In this document: positions 36,697 to 44,208 of the stretch, one piece after another | How positions within the stretch are numbered: the first letter of the stretch is position 1 | Layout of the letters: each line of letters opens with the position of its first letter | Assembly (NCBI GenBank): GCA_005882315.1 | Contig: VBAR01000001.1 | Location: forward strand, 2,243,736 to 2,307,735 | Direction of reading: 5' to 3' | DNA length: 64,000 bases | DNA from: Bacteroidota bacterium | Lineage (GTDB): Bacteria > Bacteroidota > Bacteroidia > Chitinophagales > Chitinophagaceae | Program-made: the position numbers and the translations under genes | Notes under the pieces: generated by a model | Databases searched by the model: none | Seen by the model: only the letters and a program-made list of their open reading frames with translations | Told to the model about the DNA's origin: nothing

Positions 36697-36770
36697 GCCG
36701 GGGTAGCTCAGCTGGTTAGAGCATCGGATTCATAACCCGAAGGTCGGCAGTTCAAGTCTGCTCTCCGGTA
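36697..36770 (+). tRNA. tRNA-Met (CAT anticodon)
   Basis: A 74-base cloverleaf: acceptor GCCGGGG/CTCCGGT (with G-U pairs including 1-72), D stem GCTC/GAGC, anticodon stem TCGGA/CCCGA around loop TTCATAA, T arm GGCAG-TTCAAGT-CTGCT and discriminator A. CCA is not encoded. Pair 31-39 is an A-C mismatch. D-stem pair C11-G24 argues for the elongator rather than the initiator type. A CAT-reading tRNA-Ile2 cannot be fully excluded by eye. A perfect hairpin follows. Confidence 0.88.
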
Positions 36771-36772
36771 CT

Positions 36773-36800
36773 AATAAAGGCTCTTTAAAGAGCCTTTATT
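36773..36800 (+). terminator. perfect hairpin after tRNA-Met
   Basis: A 28-base perfect palindrome (core GGCTCTTTAAAGAGCC) followed by a short T-rich run. Likely tRNA terminator; it lies 7 bases ahead of the GIY-YIG ATG. Repeated at 37101-37128. Confidence 0.75.
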
Positions 36801-36806
36801 TTGCAA

Positions 36807-37046
36807 ATGTTTTCCGTTTATATCTTATACTCAGAGCTGCACAATAAACATTATACCGGGTTCACCTCAGACCTTGAACAACGGTTAAATTCTCATAACG
36901 AATTTGGAAAAGACTGGACATCCCGTTATAGGCCATGGAAACTTATTTATAAGAAAGAGTTTGAAAACAAAAATCTTGCAATGGTGTATGAGAAATGGCT
37001 GAAAACTGGTGCAGGTAGAGATTTTATTAAAACATTGCCGCATTAA
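36807..37046 (+). CDS. GIY-YIG nuclease family protein, copy 1
   Basis: A 79-residue minimal GIY-YIG domain. VYILYS stands for the GIY strand, HYTGFT for YIG (with T in place of I), then the Arg in DLEQRLNSHN and the acidic residue in VYEKWLKTGAGRDF. Proteins of this size are stand-alone single-domain nucleases without the DNA-recognition domain of homing enzymes or UvrC. I start at the ATG 36807 rather than a TTG two codons earlier. It begins 36 bp after the tRNA 3' end, directly behind the hairpin, so expression may depend on read-through. The protein is identical to copy 2. Confidence 0.85.
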   Translation: MFSVYILYSELHNKHYTGFTSDLEQRLNSHNEFGKDWTSRYRPWKLIYKKEFENKNLAMVYEKWLKTGAGRDFIKTLPH

Positions 37047-37072
37047 TAAGGGTTCATATCCGCCGCGGCGGA
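37047..37072 (+). repeat. unit junction with 14-bp palindrome (first)
   Basis: After the GIY-YIG stop, GGTTCATA (like the tRNA GATTCATA) runs into TCCGCCGCGGCGGA (37059-37072), followed at once by the tRNA 3' segment CGGCAGTTCAAG. Confidence 0.85.
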
Positions 37073-37098
37073 CGGCAGTTCAAGTCTGCTCTCCGGTA
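37073..37098 (+). pseudogene. orphan tRNA-Met 3' fragment (first)
   Basis: 26 bases identical to the variable-loop end, T arm, 3' acceptor strand and discriminator of the intact tRNA-Met, but joined to a palindrome instead of the 5' half. Confidence 0.85.
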
Positions 37099-37100
37099 CT

Positions 37101-37128
37101 AATAAAGGCTCTTTAAAGAGCCTTTATT
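37101..37128 (+). terminator. perfect hairpin, second copy
   Basis: Identical to 36773-36800, located between the orphan tRNA fragment and GIY-YIG copy 2. Confidence 0.65.
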
Positions 37129-37134
37129 TTGCAA

Positions 37135-37374
37135 ATGTTTTCCGTTTATATCTTATACTCAGAGCTGCATAATAAACATTATACCGGGTTCACCTCAGAC
37201 CTTGAACAACGGTTAAATTCTCATAACGAATTTGGAAAAGACTGGACGTCCCGTTATAGGCCATGGAAACTTATTTATAAAAAAGAGTTTGAAAACAAAA
37301 ATCTTGCAATGGTGTATGAGAAATGGCTGAAAACTGGTGCAGGTAGAGATTTTATTAAAACATTGCCGCATTAA
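37135..37374 (+). CDS. GIY-YIG nuclease family protein, copy 2
   Basis: It encodes the same 79 residues as copy 1. The two genes differ at three third-codon positions that I could find (His CAC/CAT, Thr ACA/ACG, Lys AAG/AAA) and nowhere else, so all changes are silent. The gene lies behind a second copy of the hairpin and an orphan tRNA 3' fragment. See the copy 1 entry for motifs. Confidence 0.85.
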   Translation: MFSVYILYSELHNKHYTGFTSDLEQRLNSHNEFGKDWTSRYRPWKLIYKKEFENKNLAMVYEKWLKTGAGRDFIKTLPH

Positions 37375-37386
37375 TAAGGGTTCATA

Positions 37387-37427
37387 TCCGCCGCGGCGGA
37401 CGGCAGTTCAAGTCGGCTCTCTGGTAC
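37387..37427 (+). pseudogene. unit junction and third tRNA-Met 3' fragment
   Basis: The palindrome TCCGCCGCGGCGGA (37387-37400) is followed by a tRNA 3' fragment (37401-37427) differing at two positions from the functional gene. It ends where unique sequence resumes. Confidence 0.8.
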
Positions 37428-37433
37428 TTATTT

Positions 37434-37455
37434 AAACCCACATTTGTGGGTTTTT
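37434..37455 (+). terminator. intrinsic terminator closing the array
   Basis: Stem AAACCCACA / TGTGGGTTT with a 2-nt loop and a T run, 14 bp before the GNAT start. Confidence 0.8.
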
Positions 37456-37468
37456 GTATTTTTAAACC

Positions 37469-38059
37469 ATGGCAAATATCCGTTTAGCTACAACTCATGA
37501 TGCAGCAGGAATTTTAGAAATCTATGCGCCGTATATAGAAAACACTTCATTTACATTTGAAACAGAGGTTCCTTCACTGGAAGATTTTCAAAAAAGGATT
37601 TCAGATTACCTTATCAACTGGCCATGGGTTGTTTGTGAAATTGATGGTGTGATTACAGGCTATGCTTATGGTGCCAAATACCGTGAGAGAACAGCTTATC
37701 AATGGTGCGTTGAAAGTTCCATTTATATTCATGATGATTTTTTAAAACACAAAATTGGTAAGGCCTTATACGAAGCATTAATTGAAATACTAAAGAGACA
37801 AGGTTATAGAAATATTTATGCCGTAATCAATTTGCCCAATGATAGAAGCGTAAAATTTCATGAGAGTTGTGGCTTCACTTATTTCGCCACTTATGAAAAA
37901 GTAGGCTATAAATTAGGTAAATGGAAAAATGTTGGCTGGTGGCAGCTAAGTATTAATGAGTACGGCATGGATCCCTTGGCTCCCATTAAATTTTCTGAAT
38001 TAAAAAAAGATTTTCTACAAGATCTCTTTGAAGAGAAATCGAAAATGATACGATCGTAA
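37469..38059 (+). CDS. GNAT N-acetyltransferase (phosphinothricin acetyltransferase-like)
   Basis: A 196-residue acetyltransferase of the Pat/Bar subgroup. It has IRLATTHDAAGILEIYAPYI, NTSFTFETEVPS and SIYIHDDFLKHKIGKALYEAL (acetyl-CoA loop with a less canonical HKIGKAL in place of RGxGxA), then INLPNDRSVKFHESCGF. About 25 residues extend past the usual end. Relatives acetylate methionine sulfone/sulfoximine or other small amines; the substrate here is unknown. It starts just after the array terminator and ends 7 bp from a convergent gene. Confidence 0.85.
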   Translation: MANIRLATTHDAAGILEIYAPYIENTSFTFETEVPSLEDFQKRISDYLINWPWVVCEIDGVITGYAYGAKYRERTAYQWCVESSIYIHDDFLKHKIGKALYEALIEILKRQGYRNIYAVINLPNDRSVKFHESCGFTYFATYEKVGYKLGKWKNVGWWQLSINEYGMDPLAPIKFSELKKDFLQDLFEEKSKMIRS

Positions 38060-38066
38060 ATTATAT

Positions 38067-39290
38067 TTAGGCAAATGCTTTTGCCGTATTTTTATTTTCT
38101 ACTTTATTAGGATAAACTTCTAACGCTTTTTCCAAACAATCCATTGCAGCATTCAGTGCATCGTTATTTAATACATAGGCAAGTCTCACTTCGTTTTTAC
38201 CTAAGCCAGGCGTACCATAAAATCCGGTAGCAGGGGCAAGCATTACGGTTTGTTTGTTATAAGAAAAATCTTCAAGCAACCATTGGCAGAATTTATCTGC
38301 ATCATCAATTGGCAATCTCGCAATAGCATAGAATGCGCCGCCGGGATTCGGACAATACACACCTGGCATTTTATTCAACCGGCCTATCATTGTATTTCTT
38401 CTTGACAAGTATTCGGCTTTAGGTGTGTCAAAATAAGAGGCAGGCAGATCAACAGCTGCTTCACCCATTATCTGTGCAAGACCCGGAGGGCTTAATCTTG
38501 CCTGAGCAAATTTCATGGCTGTATTATAAACATCTTTATTCTTTGTAACCAAGGCGCCCAGCCTCGCACCACAAGCACTATAACGTTTACTAATAGTATC
38601 CATTAATACTACATGCTGCTCCAACCCTTCAAGATGCATAGCACTTACATATTTGCCATCATAGCAAAACTCCCGGTAAGCTTCATCGCTGAATAAATAG
38701 AGATTATGTTTAATACAGATCTTTTTCAGTGCTTCCATTTCCTCCATACTATACAAATAACCTGTCGGGTTATTGGGGCTGCAAATGATTATCGCCTTTG
38801 TTTTTGGAGTAATTACTTTTTCAAAATCTTCGATCGGTGGTAATGCAAACCCATTTTCAATATACGAAGTAATAGGAACTACATTCACTCCTGCAGTACA
38901 GGCAAATCCATTATAGTTTGCATAAAAGGGTTCTGGTATAATTACTTCATCACCCGGATTGAGACAACAAAAAAAACCAAATAGAATTGCTTCACTGCCA
39001 CCAGTAGTAATTAATATCTGTTCATGGGTAACATTAATTCCAACACTTTTATAATACTGTACCAATTTGCGGCGATAACTTTCATTGCCTGCACTATGAC
39101 TATATTCCAAGACTTTTATATCTGCATTACGCACTGCATCCATTATAGCCGGCGGTGTTTCTATATCGGGCTGGCCAATATTCAGATGATAAACTTTTAT
39201 TCCTTTTTTCTTTGCAGCTTCTGCATAAGGAACCAATTTGCGTATTGGTGAAGGCGGCATTTGCTGGCCACGATTAGAAATTTTAAGCAT
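38067..39290 (-). CDS. PLP-dependent class I/II aminotransferase
   Basis: A 407-residue fold-type I aminotransferase with HLNIGQPDIETPP, ICSPNNPTGYLYS (Asn contacting PLP), the Asp/Tyr of YLFSDEAYREF, and the Schiff-base Lys in DTISKRYSACGARLG. It resembles aspartate/aromatic aminotransferases; the donor is not determinable. I use the ATG at 39290, which matches the family N-terminus and is preceded four bases upstream by TACCTTTG, making a leaderless message likely. The longer frame to 39350 would read the promoter. Confidence 0.9.
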   Translation of the reverse strand: MLKISNRGQQMPPSPIRKLVPYAEAAKKKGIKVYHLNIGQPDIETPPAIMDAVRNADIKVLEYSHSAGNESYRRKLVQYYKSVGINVTHEQILITTGGSEAILFGFFCCLNPGDEVIIPEPFYANYNGFACTAGVNVVPITSYIENGFALPPIEDFEKVITPKTKAIIICSPNNPTGYLYSMEEMEALKKICIKHNLYLFSDEAYREFCYDGKYVSAMHLEGLEQHVVLMDTISKRYSACGARLGALVTKNKDVYNTAMKFAQARLSPPGLAQIMGEAAVDLPASYFDTPKAEYLSRRNTMIGRLNKMPGVYCPNPGGAFYAIARLPIDDADKFCQWLLEDFSYNKQTVMLAPATGFYGTPGLGKNEVRLAYVLNNDALNAAMDCLEKALEVYPNKVENKNTAKAFA

Positions 39291-39294
39291 GCAA

Positions 39295-39302
39295 CAAAGG
39301 TA
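39295..39302 (-). promoter_or_regulatory. -7 box (TACCTTTG) of aminotransferase
   Basis: TAnnTTTG match on the minus strand, four bases before the ATG at 39290. Confidence 0.5.
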
Positions 39303-39347
39303 AAAGAGGAGAGGGTAGATAAAAAAGAAATTTGCTGTTGTATAAAA

Positions 39348-39375
39348 CAAAACCCGGCATATTAGCCGGGTTTTG
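39348..39375 (-). terminator. intrinsic terminator after DUF1573 pair
   Basis: Stem CAAAACCCGGC / GCCGGGTTTTG with a 6-nt loop, 23 bp past the stop of the downstream DUF1573 gene. Confidence 0.75.
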
Positions 39376-39397
39376 AGAGTATCATAAATACAAACTC

Positions 39398-39847
39398 TTA
39401 ATTATTAGGTTTGCTTTTATTGTCTTTGGAGTCTTTTCCTTTTGTCTTTACATAAGCATCATATTCTTCTGCAGATAAAACCTCACCCTTAATAGTTATC
39501 ACTTTTGTTTCATCTACACCAGCCAATTTAACGGTGATCGTTTTTGTGAACGGACCAGGGGCCCCTGCATTAAATCCGGCAGTGATCTTGTTGGCATCAC
39601 CGGGCATTATCGGCTGCTCAGGTCTTACGGGTGTAGTACATCCGCAACTTGCAGTTGCGCTTTCAACTACAACAGGTGTTTTGCCGGTATTTTCAATGGC
39701 AAAATCATAAGTAACGGGAACTCCTTGTTTTATTTTTCCAAAATCATGCTCTTCTGTTTTGAACTTAAGGTGGTCAACAAATTTTTCCTGTGCCATTAAT
39801 GCTACACTGAAAATGAGAGCAACGGATGCTAATAATAACTTTTTCAT
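39398..39847 (-). CDS. DUF1573 protein, secreted (149 aa)
   Basis: A signal peptide (MKKLLLASVALIFSVALMAQ) is followed by an ASH/Ig-like DUF1573 domain with TEEHDFGKIKQGVPVTYDF, the hallmark ASCGCTTPV and an Ig-type C-terminal strand (KTITVKLAGVDE). The Lys/Asp-rich tail is disordered. Probably periplasmic; function unknown. It lies 22 bp downstream of a paralogue and is closed by the terminator at 39348. Confidence 0.85.
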   Translation of the reverse strand: MKKLLLASVALIFSVALMAQEKFVDHLKFKTEEHDFGKIKQGVPVTYDFAIENTGKTPVVVESATASCGCTTPVRPEQPIMPGDANKITAGFNAGAPGPFTKTITVKLAGVDETKVITIKGEVLSAEEYDAYVKTKGKDSKDNKSKPNN

Positions 39848-39869
39848 GACGATGGTTTATTTTTTAAAA

Positions 39870-40352
39870 TTATAAATTTTGTTTTTTCAAAAACTGAACA
39901 GAAGCATTGGCAGGTGCTGCTCCTTCAGGTGCTTTCCATACCTCACCTGAAATTTCTATTTGCTTAAAACCACCTGCATAGTTTACAGTGATATATTTTT
40001 TAAATGCACCTTCTGCTACTGCATTATATCCAACTTTGATAATTGATTTAGCTCCCGGTGCAATTGCTTCGCGATTCCATTCTGGAGTAGTACATCCGCA
40101 GCTTGCACTTACGTTTTCAAGCTTTGCTGGTTCTTTACCGTCATTCACGACTTCAAAATTATAATAAACAGGTTTGCCTTGAGGAATTTTACCAAAATCA
40201 TGGGCAAGCTCTTTAAAACTAATCAGATCCACTTTTGCTGGAGCGACAGGCGCTGCAGGTGTTGCTTCATGATTATGACCGTCATTTGGTGTTTGCGCAA
40301 ATGCTGTAAATGTGAAAAGAAAACAGCAGATAATGGTGATGAAATGTTTCAT
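39870..40352 (-). CDS. DUF1573 protein, secreted (160 aa)
   Basis: Read from ATG 40352: signal peptide (MKHFITIICCFLFTFTAFAQ), a His/Ala/Pro-rich linker, then a DUF1573 domain with LAHDFGKIPQGKPVYYNFEV and ASCGCTTPEW. It is paralogous to the next gene; the tandem pair is likely one transcript. A CATCTTTG box (40382-40389) lies 29 bases upstream as a candidate -7 element. Confidence 0.83.
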   Translation of the reverse strand: MKHFITIICCFLFTFTAFAQTPNDGHNHEATPAAPVAPAKVDLISFKELAHDFGKIPQGKPVYYNFEVVNDGKEPAKLENVSASCGCTTPEWNREAIAPGAKSIIKVGYNAVAEGAFKKYITVNYAGGFKQIEISGEVWKAPEGAAPANASVQFLKKQNL

Positions 40353-40460
40353 TGGGAGTTTTTGAGATTCCAAATTTAGTGCAAAGATGGCAATAAGCCA
40401 ATAGACGTTGCACGATTGGGGTGGGGAAATAATGAGAATTATTTGTGAAACTGATTCCGT

Positions 40461-40468
40461 TATATTTG
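40461..40468 (+). promoter_or_regulatory. -7 box (TATATTTG) of second fused E1
   Basis: TAnnTTTG match four bases before the ATG at 40473; a leaderless message is likely. Confidence 0.5.
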
Positions 40469-40472
40469 CCCT

Positions 40473-42866
40473 ATGCCAGAGTCTGGAGTTGCTACCATAT
40501 CATCTGCTGAAAAATTATCCTTCGATCTTTTTCGTGACCAGGTTTTAAGCGACTACCGTGTTGCCTGTATCAGTCGGGAAACCAGCCTTTTAGGCCGTAA
40601 GGAAGTCCTCACAGGCAAAGCGAAATTTGGAATTTTTGGGGATGGAAAGGAAGTGGCACAAGTAGCAATGGCCCGTTTTTTTAAACCTGGTGATTACCGC
40701 AGTGGGTACTACCGCGACCAGACTTTTGCCTATGCAACAGGCCTGACTAATGTGGAGCAGTATTTTTCCCAGTTATACTCCGATCCGGATATTAATAACG
40801 ATCCATTCAGTGCCGGCCGGCAAATGAATGCTCATTTTGCTACACCCAATACCAAAGAAAATGGTGAATGGAATGATCTCGTAAACGTAAAGAATAATAT
40901 CGCAGATCTTGCTCCTACTGCCGGGCAAATGCCAAGATCAATCGGGTTGGGGCTAGCCTCAAAAATATTCAGGGCTGTTCCTGAACTAAAGCAATTCAGT
41001 AATCTTTCCGATAATGGTAATGAGGTTTGCTTTACCACTATTGGTGATGCATCAACCAGTGAAGGACATTTTTGGGAAACTATAAATGCCGCAGGTGTGT
41101 TGCAGATACCGCTTTGTGTTTTTGTGTGGGACGATGGGTATGGAATTTCCGTTCCTAAAAAATATCAGACAACGAAAGGTTCTATTTCCGATGCGCTACA
41201 GGGTTTCCAAAAACAGGATGGCACAAACGGAATGAATATTTATAAAATAAAAGGATGGGATTATGCAGGCATGTGCGAAGCATTCGAAGAAGGAGTGAGA
41301 ATTGCAAGAGAAAAACATATACCCTGTCTTTTTCATGTTGAAGAGATAACTCAACCCCAGGGACACTCAACATCAGGCAGCCATGAAAGATATAAAACGC
41401 CTGAGCGGTTGGAATGGGAACGGGAATTTGACGGCAATAAAAAAATGCGTGAATGGATATTGGCAAATCATCTTGCAGAAGAAGAAGAGATCAGCCAACT
41501 TGAAACAGAAGCAAAAGAAGTTGTAAGGGACGGGAAAAATAAAGCATGGGAGAAATTTTTTGCGCCGATAAAAATTCAAGTTACAAGAACGGTCGATTTA
41601 ATACTATCATTGGTTGGTGCATTCCCTCTGAAAGCAGAAATGTTGCAGAAAATTGCAAAAGAACTTTCAACTAACCGTGAACCATTGCGTCGCGATGTGA
41701 TGAAAGCATTGAAAGATGCAATTGATATTGCCGGAGATAACGAAGCCGCTTACTGGACAAAAGATTACTATAACGATTTATTGAATGAAAATAAATCATT
41801 GTACAATTCACATTTGTATAATGAAGGTGAAAAAAGTGCATTAAATGTTCAGGCCGTTGATGCAACATATGATGAAAAAGCTCCATTGATCAATGGCTAT
41901 GAAATACTGAATAAATATTTTGATCAGTTGCTTGCAAATAACCCAAAAGTGGTTGCATTTGGTGAAGATGTAGGATATATCGGTGATGTGAACCAAGGCT
42001 TTAGTGGATTGCAGGCAAAGTATGGAATGAACAGAATTGCTGATACAGGCATTCGTGAACTAACCATTATGGGCCAGGGCATCGGACTTGCTTTCCGTGG
42101 ATTGCGTCCGATCGCTGAGATACAATATATCGATTACCTTTTATATGGATTGCAACCGCTGAGTGATGATGCATCTACACTTCATTTCAGAACAAAAGGA
42201 AAACAAAGTTGTCCATTGATTGTAAGAACCCGCGGTCATCGGCTCGAAGGTATCTGGCATAGCGGCTCTCCAATGGGTATGGTGCTAAGTGCCCTGCGTG
42301 GTATGCTTGTTTGTGTGCCAAGAAATATGACACAGGCAGTCGGTATGTACAATACATTATTACAAGGTAATGATCCGGCGCTGATGATAGAATGCCTGAA
42401 TGGTTACAGGCTCAAAGAAAAAATGCCATCAAACCTCGGTACATTTTCTGTGCCATTAGGTGTACCGGAAATAATTCGTCATGGAACTGATGTTACAGTT
42501 GTCTCCTACGGTTCTACTTTACGAATTATTATGGAAGCTGCAGAAACATTGGAAAATTTTGGTATTAGTTGCGAAGTGGTAGATGTGCAAACCTTAATGC
42601 CATTTGATACTCATCATAGCATTTTAAGTTCGCTGAAAAAAACAAACCGGATTGTTTTTGTAGATGAAGATGTGCCCGGTGGCGCTGCTGCATTTATGTT
42701 TAATAAAGTGATGGAAGAACAGGGGGGTTATCGATATCTTGATGTAGCACCAAAAACAATTACAGCAAAAGCGCATCGTCCTTCTTATGGAAGTGATGGT
42801 GATTACTTCAGCAAGCCCAATACTGAAGAAGTAGAAGCGGTGATAGCGGCTATGATGAAGGAGTAA
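40473..42866 (+). CDS. fused alpha/beta 2-oxoacid dehydrogenase E1 (797 aa)
   Basis: The N-terminal E1-alpha domain (about 1-330) shows GYYRDQTFAYATG and the thiamine-diphosphate segment GDASTSEGHF ... VWDDGYGIS, where DG replaces the usual NN. A helical linker (about 360-460) precedes the E1-beta domain (FGEDVGYIGDVNQGF, IQYIDYLLYGLQ, GHRLEGIWHSGSPMG). It is longer than the 688-residue paralogue at 34506 and differs enough to suggest a different substrate, for example branched-chain 2-oxoacids versus pyruvate. No E2 or E3 gene is nearby. Confidence 0.9.
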   Translation: MPESGVATISSAEKLSFDLFRDQVLSDYRVACISRETSLLGRKEVLTGKAKFGIFGDGKEVAQVAMARFFKPGDYRSGYYRDQTFAYATGLTNVEQYFSQLYSDPDINNDPFSAGRQMNAHFATPNTKENGEWNDLVNVKNNIADLAPTAGQMPRSIGLGLASKIFRAVPELKQFSNLSDNGNEVCFTTIGDASTSEGHFWETINAAGVLQIPLCVFVWDDGYGISVPKKYQTTKGSISDALQGFQKQDGTNGMNIYKIKGWDYAGMCEAFEEGVRIAREKHIPCLFHVEEITQPQGHSTSGSHERYKTPERLEWEREFDGNKKMREWILANHLAEEEEISQLETEAKEVVRDGKNKAWEKFFAPIKIQVTRTVDLILSLVGAFPLKAEMLQKIAKELSTNREPLRRDVMKALKDAIDIAGDNEAAYWTKDYYNDLLNENKSLYNSHLYNEGEKSALNVQAVDATYDEKAPLINGYEILNKYFDQLLANNPKVVAFGEDVGYIGDVNQGFSGLQAKYGMNRIADTGIRELTIMGQGIGLAFRGLRPIAEIQYIDYLLYGLQPLSDDASTLHFRTKGKQSCPLIVRTRGHRLEGIWHSGSPMGMVLSALRGMLVCVPRNMTQAVGMYNTLLQGNDPALMIECLNGYRLKEKMPSNLGTFSVPLGVPEIIRHGTDVTVVSYGSTLRIIMEAAETLENFGISCEVVDVQTLMPFDTHHSILSSLKKTNRIVFVDEDVPGGAAAFMFNKVMEEQGGYRYLDVAPKTITAKAHRPSYGSDGDYFSKPNTEEVEAVIAAMMKE

Positions 42867-42917
42867 CATAAGAATTAACCAGGTTTACCTATTCTATAAT
42901 AAATTCTAAGTGGTTTT

Positions 42918-43712
42918 ATGAAATTTACCCTTTACCAGGTGGATGCTTTCACCAATAAATTATTTCATGGCAACCCTGCCGCCGTTATTCCCCTTGAACA
43001 ATGGATAGATGATGAGCTGATGCAGAAGATCGCATTGGAAAACAATCTCAGTGAAACCGTTTTCTTTGTTCCTTCACAACAGCAGGGAGTGGATTATGAT
43101 ATCCGCTGGTTTACACCTGATGTCGAAATAAACTTATGTGGTCACGCCACCTTAGCGTCAGCATTTATTTTGTTCAGGTTTTTGGGTTTCAAAAAAAACA
43201 AAATTGTTTTTCATTCCAAAAGCGGAAAACTGGAAGTAGAACAGAATGGGGATGTATACCGCATGGATTTCCCGGCATGGACGCCTCAAAAAACAGATGA
43301 ATACCCTGAAACGTTGCAAAAAGTATTAGGAGTAGATGAAGTTGTTGGCGTGTACAAACACCGTGATTTACTGGTTGAGTTACAAAATGAAGATGCGGTT
43401 AAAAAATGTACGCCGGATTTTAATGCATTGAAAAAACTCGGGGAAAAAGTTATTATCACAGCGCCGGGTAGCGGCGAAGTAGATTTTGTTTCCCGTTTTT
43501 TTGCTCCTTCCGCAGGTATCAATGAAGATCCTGTTACCGGTTCTTCACACTCACAGTTAATTCCTTTTTGGTCAGAAAAACTCGGTAAGAAAAAAATGTT
43601 TGCAAAGCAACTATCACAACGTGGTGGTGAATTGCAATGCGGTCTTTGGGGTGACCGTGTAACGATGGCTGGTCAATGTATATTTTATATGAAAGGAGAG
43701 TTGACTCTCTGA
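42918..43712 (+). CDS. PhzF family isomerase-like protein
   Basis: A 264-residue PhzF/diaminopimelate-epimerase-like protein: FHGNPAAVIPL, catalytic Glu46 in NNLSETVFF, CGHATLASAF, and the second-half motif INEDPVTGSSHSQLIPFW. These proteins isomerise small substrates with a C-H acidic centre; phenazine synthesis is not implied. Possibly transcribed with the upstream E1 (51-bp gap). Confidence 0.87.
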   Translation: MKFTLYQVDAFTNKLFHGNPAAVIPLEQWIDDELMQKIALENNLSETVFFVPSQQQGVDYDIRWFTPDVEINLCGHATLASAFILFRFLGFKKNKIVFHSKSGKLEVEQNGDVYRMDFPAWTPQKTDEYPETLQKVLGVDEVVGVYKHRDLLVELQNEDAVKKCTPDFNALKKLGEKVIITAPGSGEVDFVSRFFAPSAGINEDPVTGSSHSQLIPFWSEKLGKKKMFAKQLSQRGGELQCGLWGDRVTMAGQCIFYMKGELTL

Positions 43713-43743
43713 TCAGAATTTAAAGAACTCTTTCATCTTTGCC

Positions 43744-44157
43744 TCAATCCAAAAACTTTTCTTTCAATTCTGGTGTAGGAATCATACACGCATCTTTTTT
43801 TCCAAACCATTTATACCGGTTCTTTGCGATCCAGTTATAAACTCCATCACGAATAAATTTTGGAAGAATAATAAAACCATAAAGTAAGCCCAATCCGCCA
43901 CCTAAATGTTTAAGCATTCGTAAGGCACCGGTGCTGCGGGTATAAATTTTTTCATCTTCCAGTAAAATAAATGAATTGAAATTATCAGCGGGGAGACTAT
44001 GTTTTTTTAAAAATTCTTGCCCAAAATTTCCTTGCAATGATGCAAAGCTGAATTGTTTTTTTTTATCCCGTTTAATAATAAACTGAACACTGTTGTTGCA
44101 AAGATTGCAAACACCGTCAAACAAAATAATTTTATTACCTGTACTAAGCTGATTCAT
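43744..44157 (-). CDS. DCC-family thiol-disulfide oxidoreductase-like protein (DUF393)
   Basis: A 137-residue thioredoxin-like protein with the DxxCxxC signature in FDGVCNLCN (D14, C17, C20), FIIKRDKKKQFSFASLQG, and the characteristic RSTGALRMLKHLGG and WIAKNRYKWFGKK. No signal peptide. The family is predicted to be redox active; the partner is unknown. I use ATG 44157, as the track-type longer start (TTG, 44163) adds two residues. Confidence 0.88.
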   Translation of the reverse strand: MNQLSTGNKIILFDGVCNLCNNSVQFIIKRDKKKQFSFASLQGNFGQEFLKKHSLPADNFNSFILLEDEKIYTRSTGALRMLKHLGGGLGLLYGFIILPKFIRDGVYNWIAKNRYKWFGKKDACMIPTPELKEKFLD

Positions 44158-44208
44158 TTCCAAAACAAAGTTCGCCTATTTGTGGTAAATTAATTTTACC
44201 AATCAGCT

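Larger units (their letters stand above)
36745..37427 (+). repeat. tandem 328-bp repeat: two full units and a third partial
   Basis: Unit 1 is 36745-37072, unit 2 is 37073-37400, and a third start (26-nt tRNA 3' fragment with two changes) is at 37401-37427. Each full unit is: tRNA-Met 3' segment, 28-bp hairpin, GIY-YIG gene, then the tail TTCATA plus the palindrome TCCGCCGCGGCGGA. Units 1 and 2 differ by only three bases that I could find, all in the gene. Only the first 3' segment belongs to an intact tRNA. Confidence 0.9.

Noticed and set aside
36526-36735. 69-aa plus-strand frame across the tRNA region
   Set aside because: It overlaps the E1 end, the broken tRNA and the true tRNA; no start site or homology.
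36602-36770. Group I intron or integrated genomic island in tRNA-Met
   Set aside because: The intact tRNA is uninterrupted, no intron core is visible, and there is no integrase or island between flanking repeats.
36745-37400. Tandem repeat as a possible CRISPR array
   Set aside because: Only two 328-bp units containing a gene; no short repeats with unique spacers and no cas genes.
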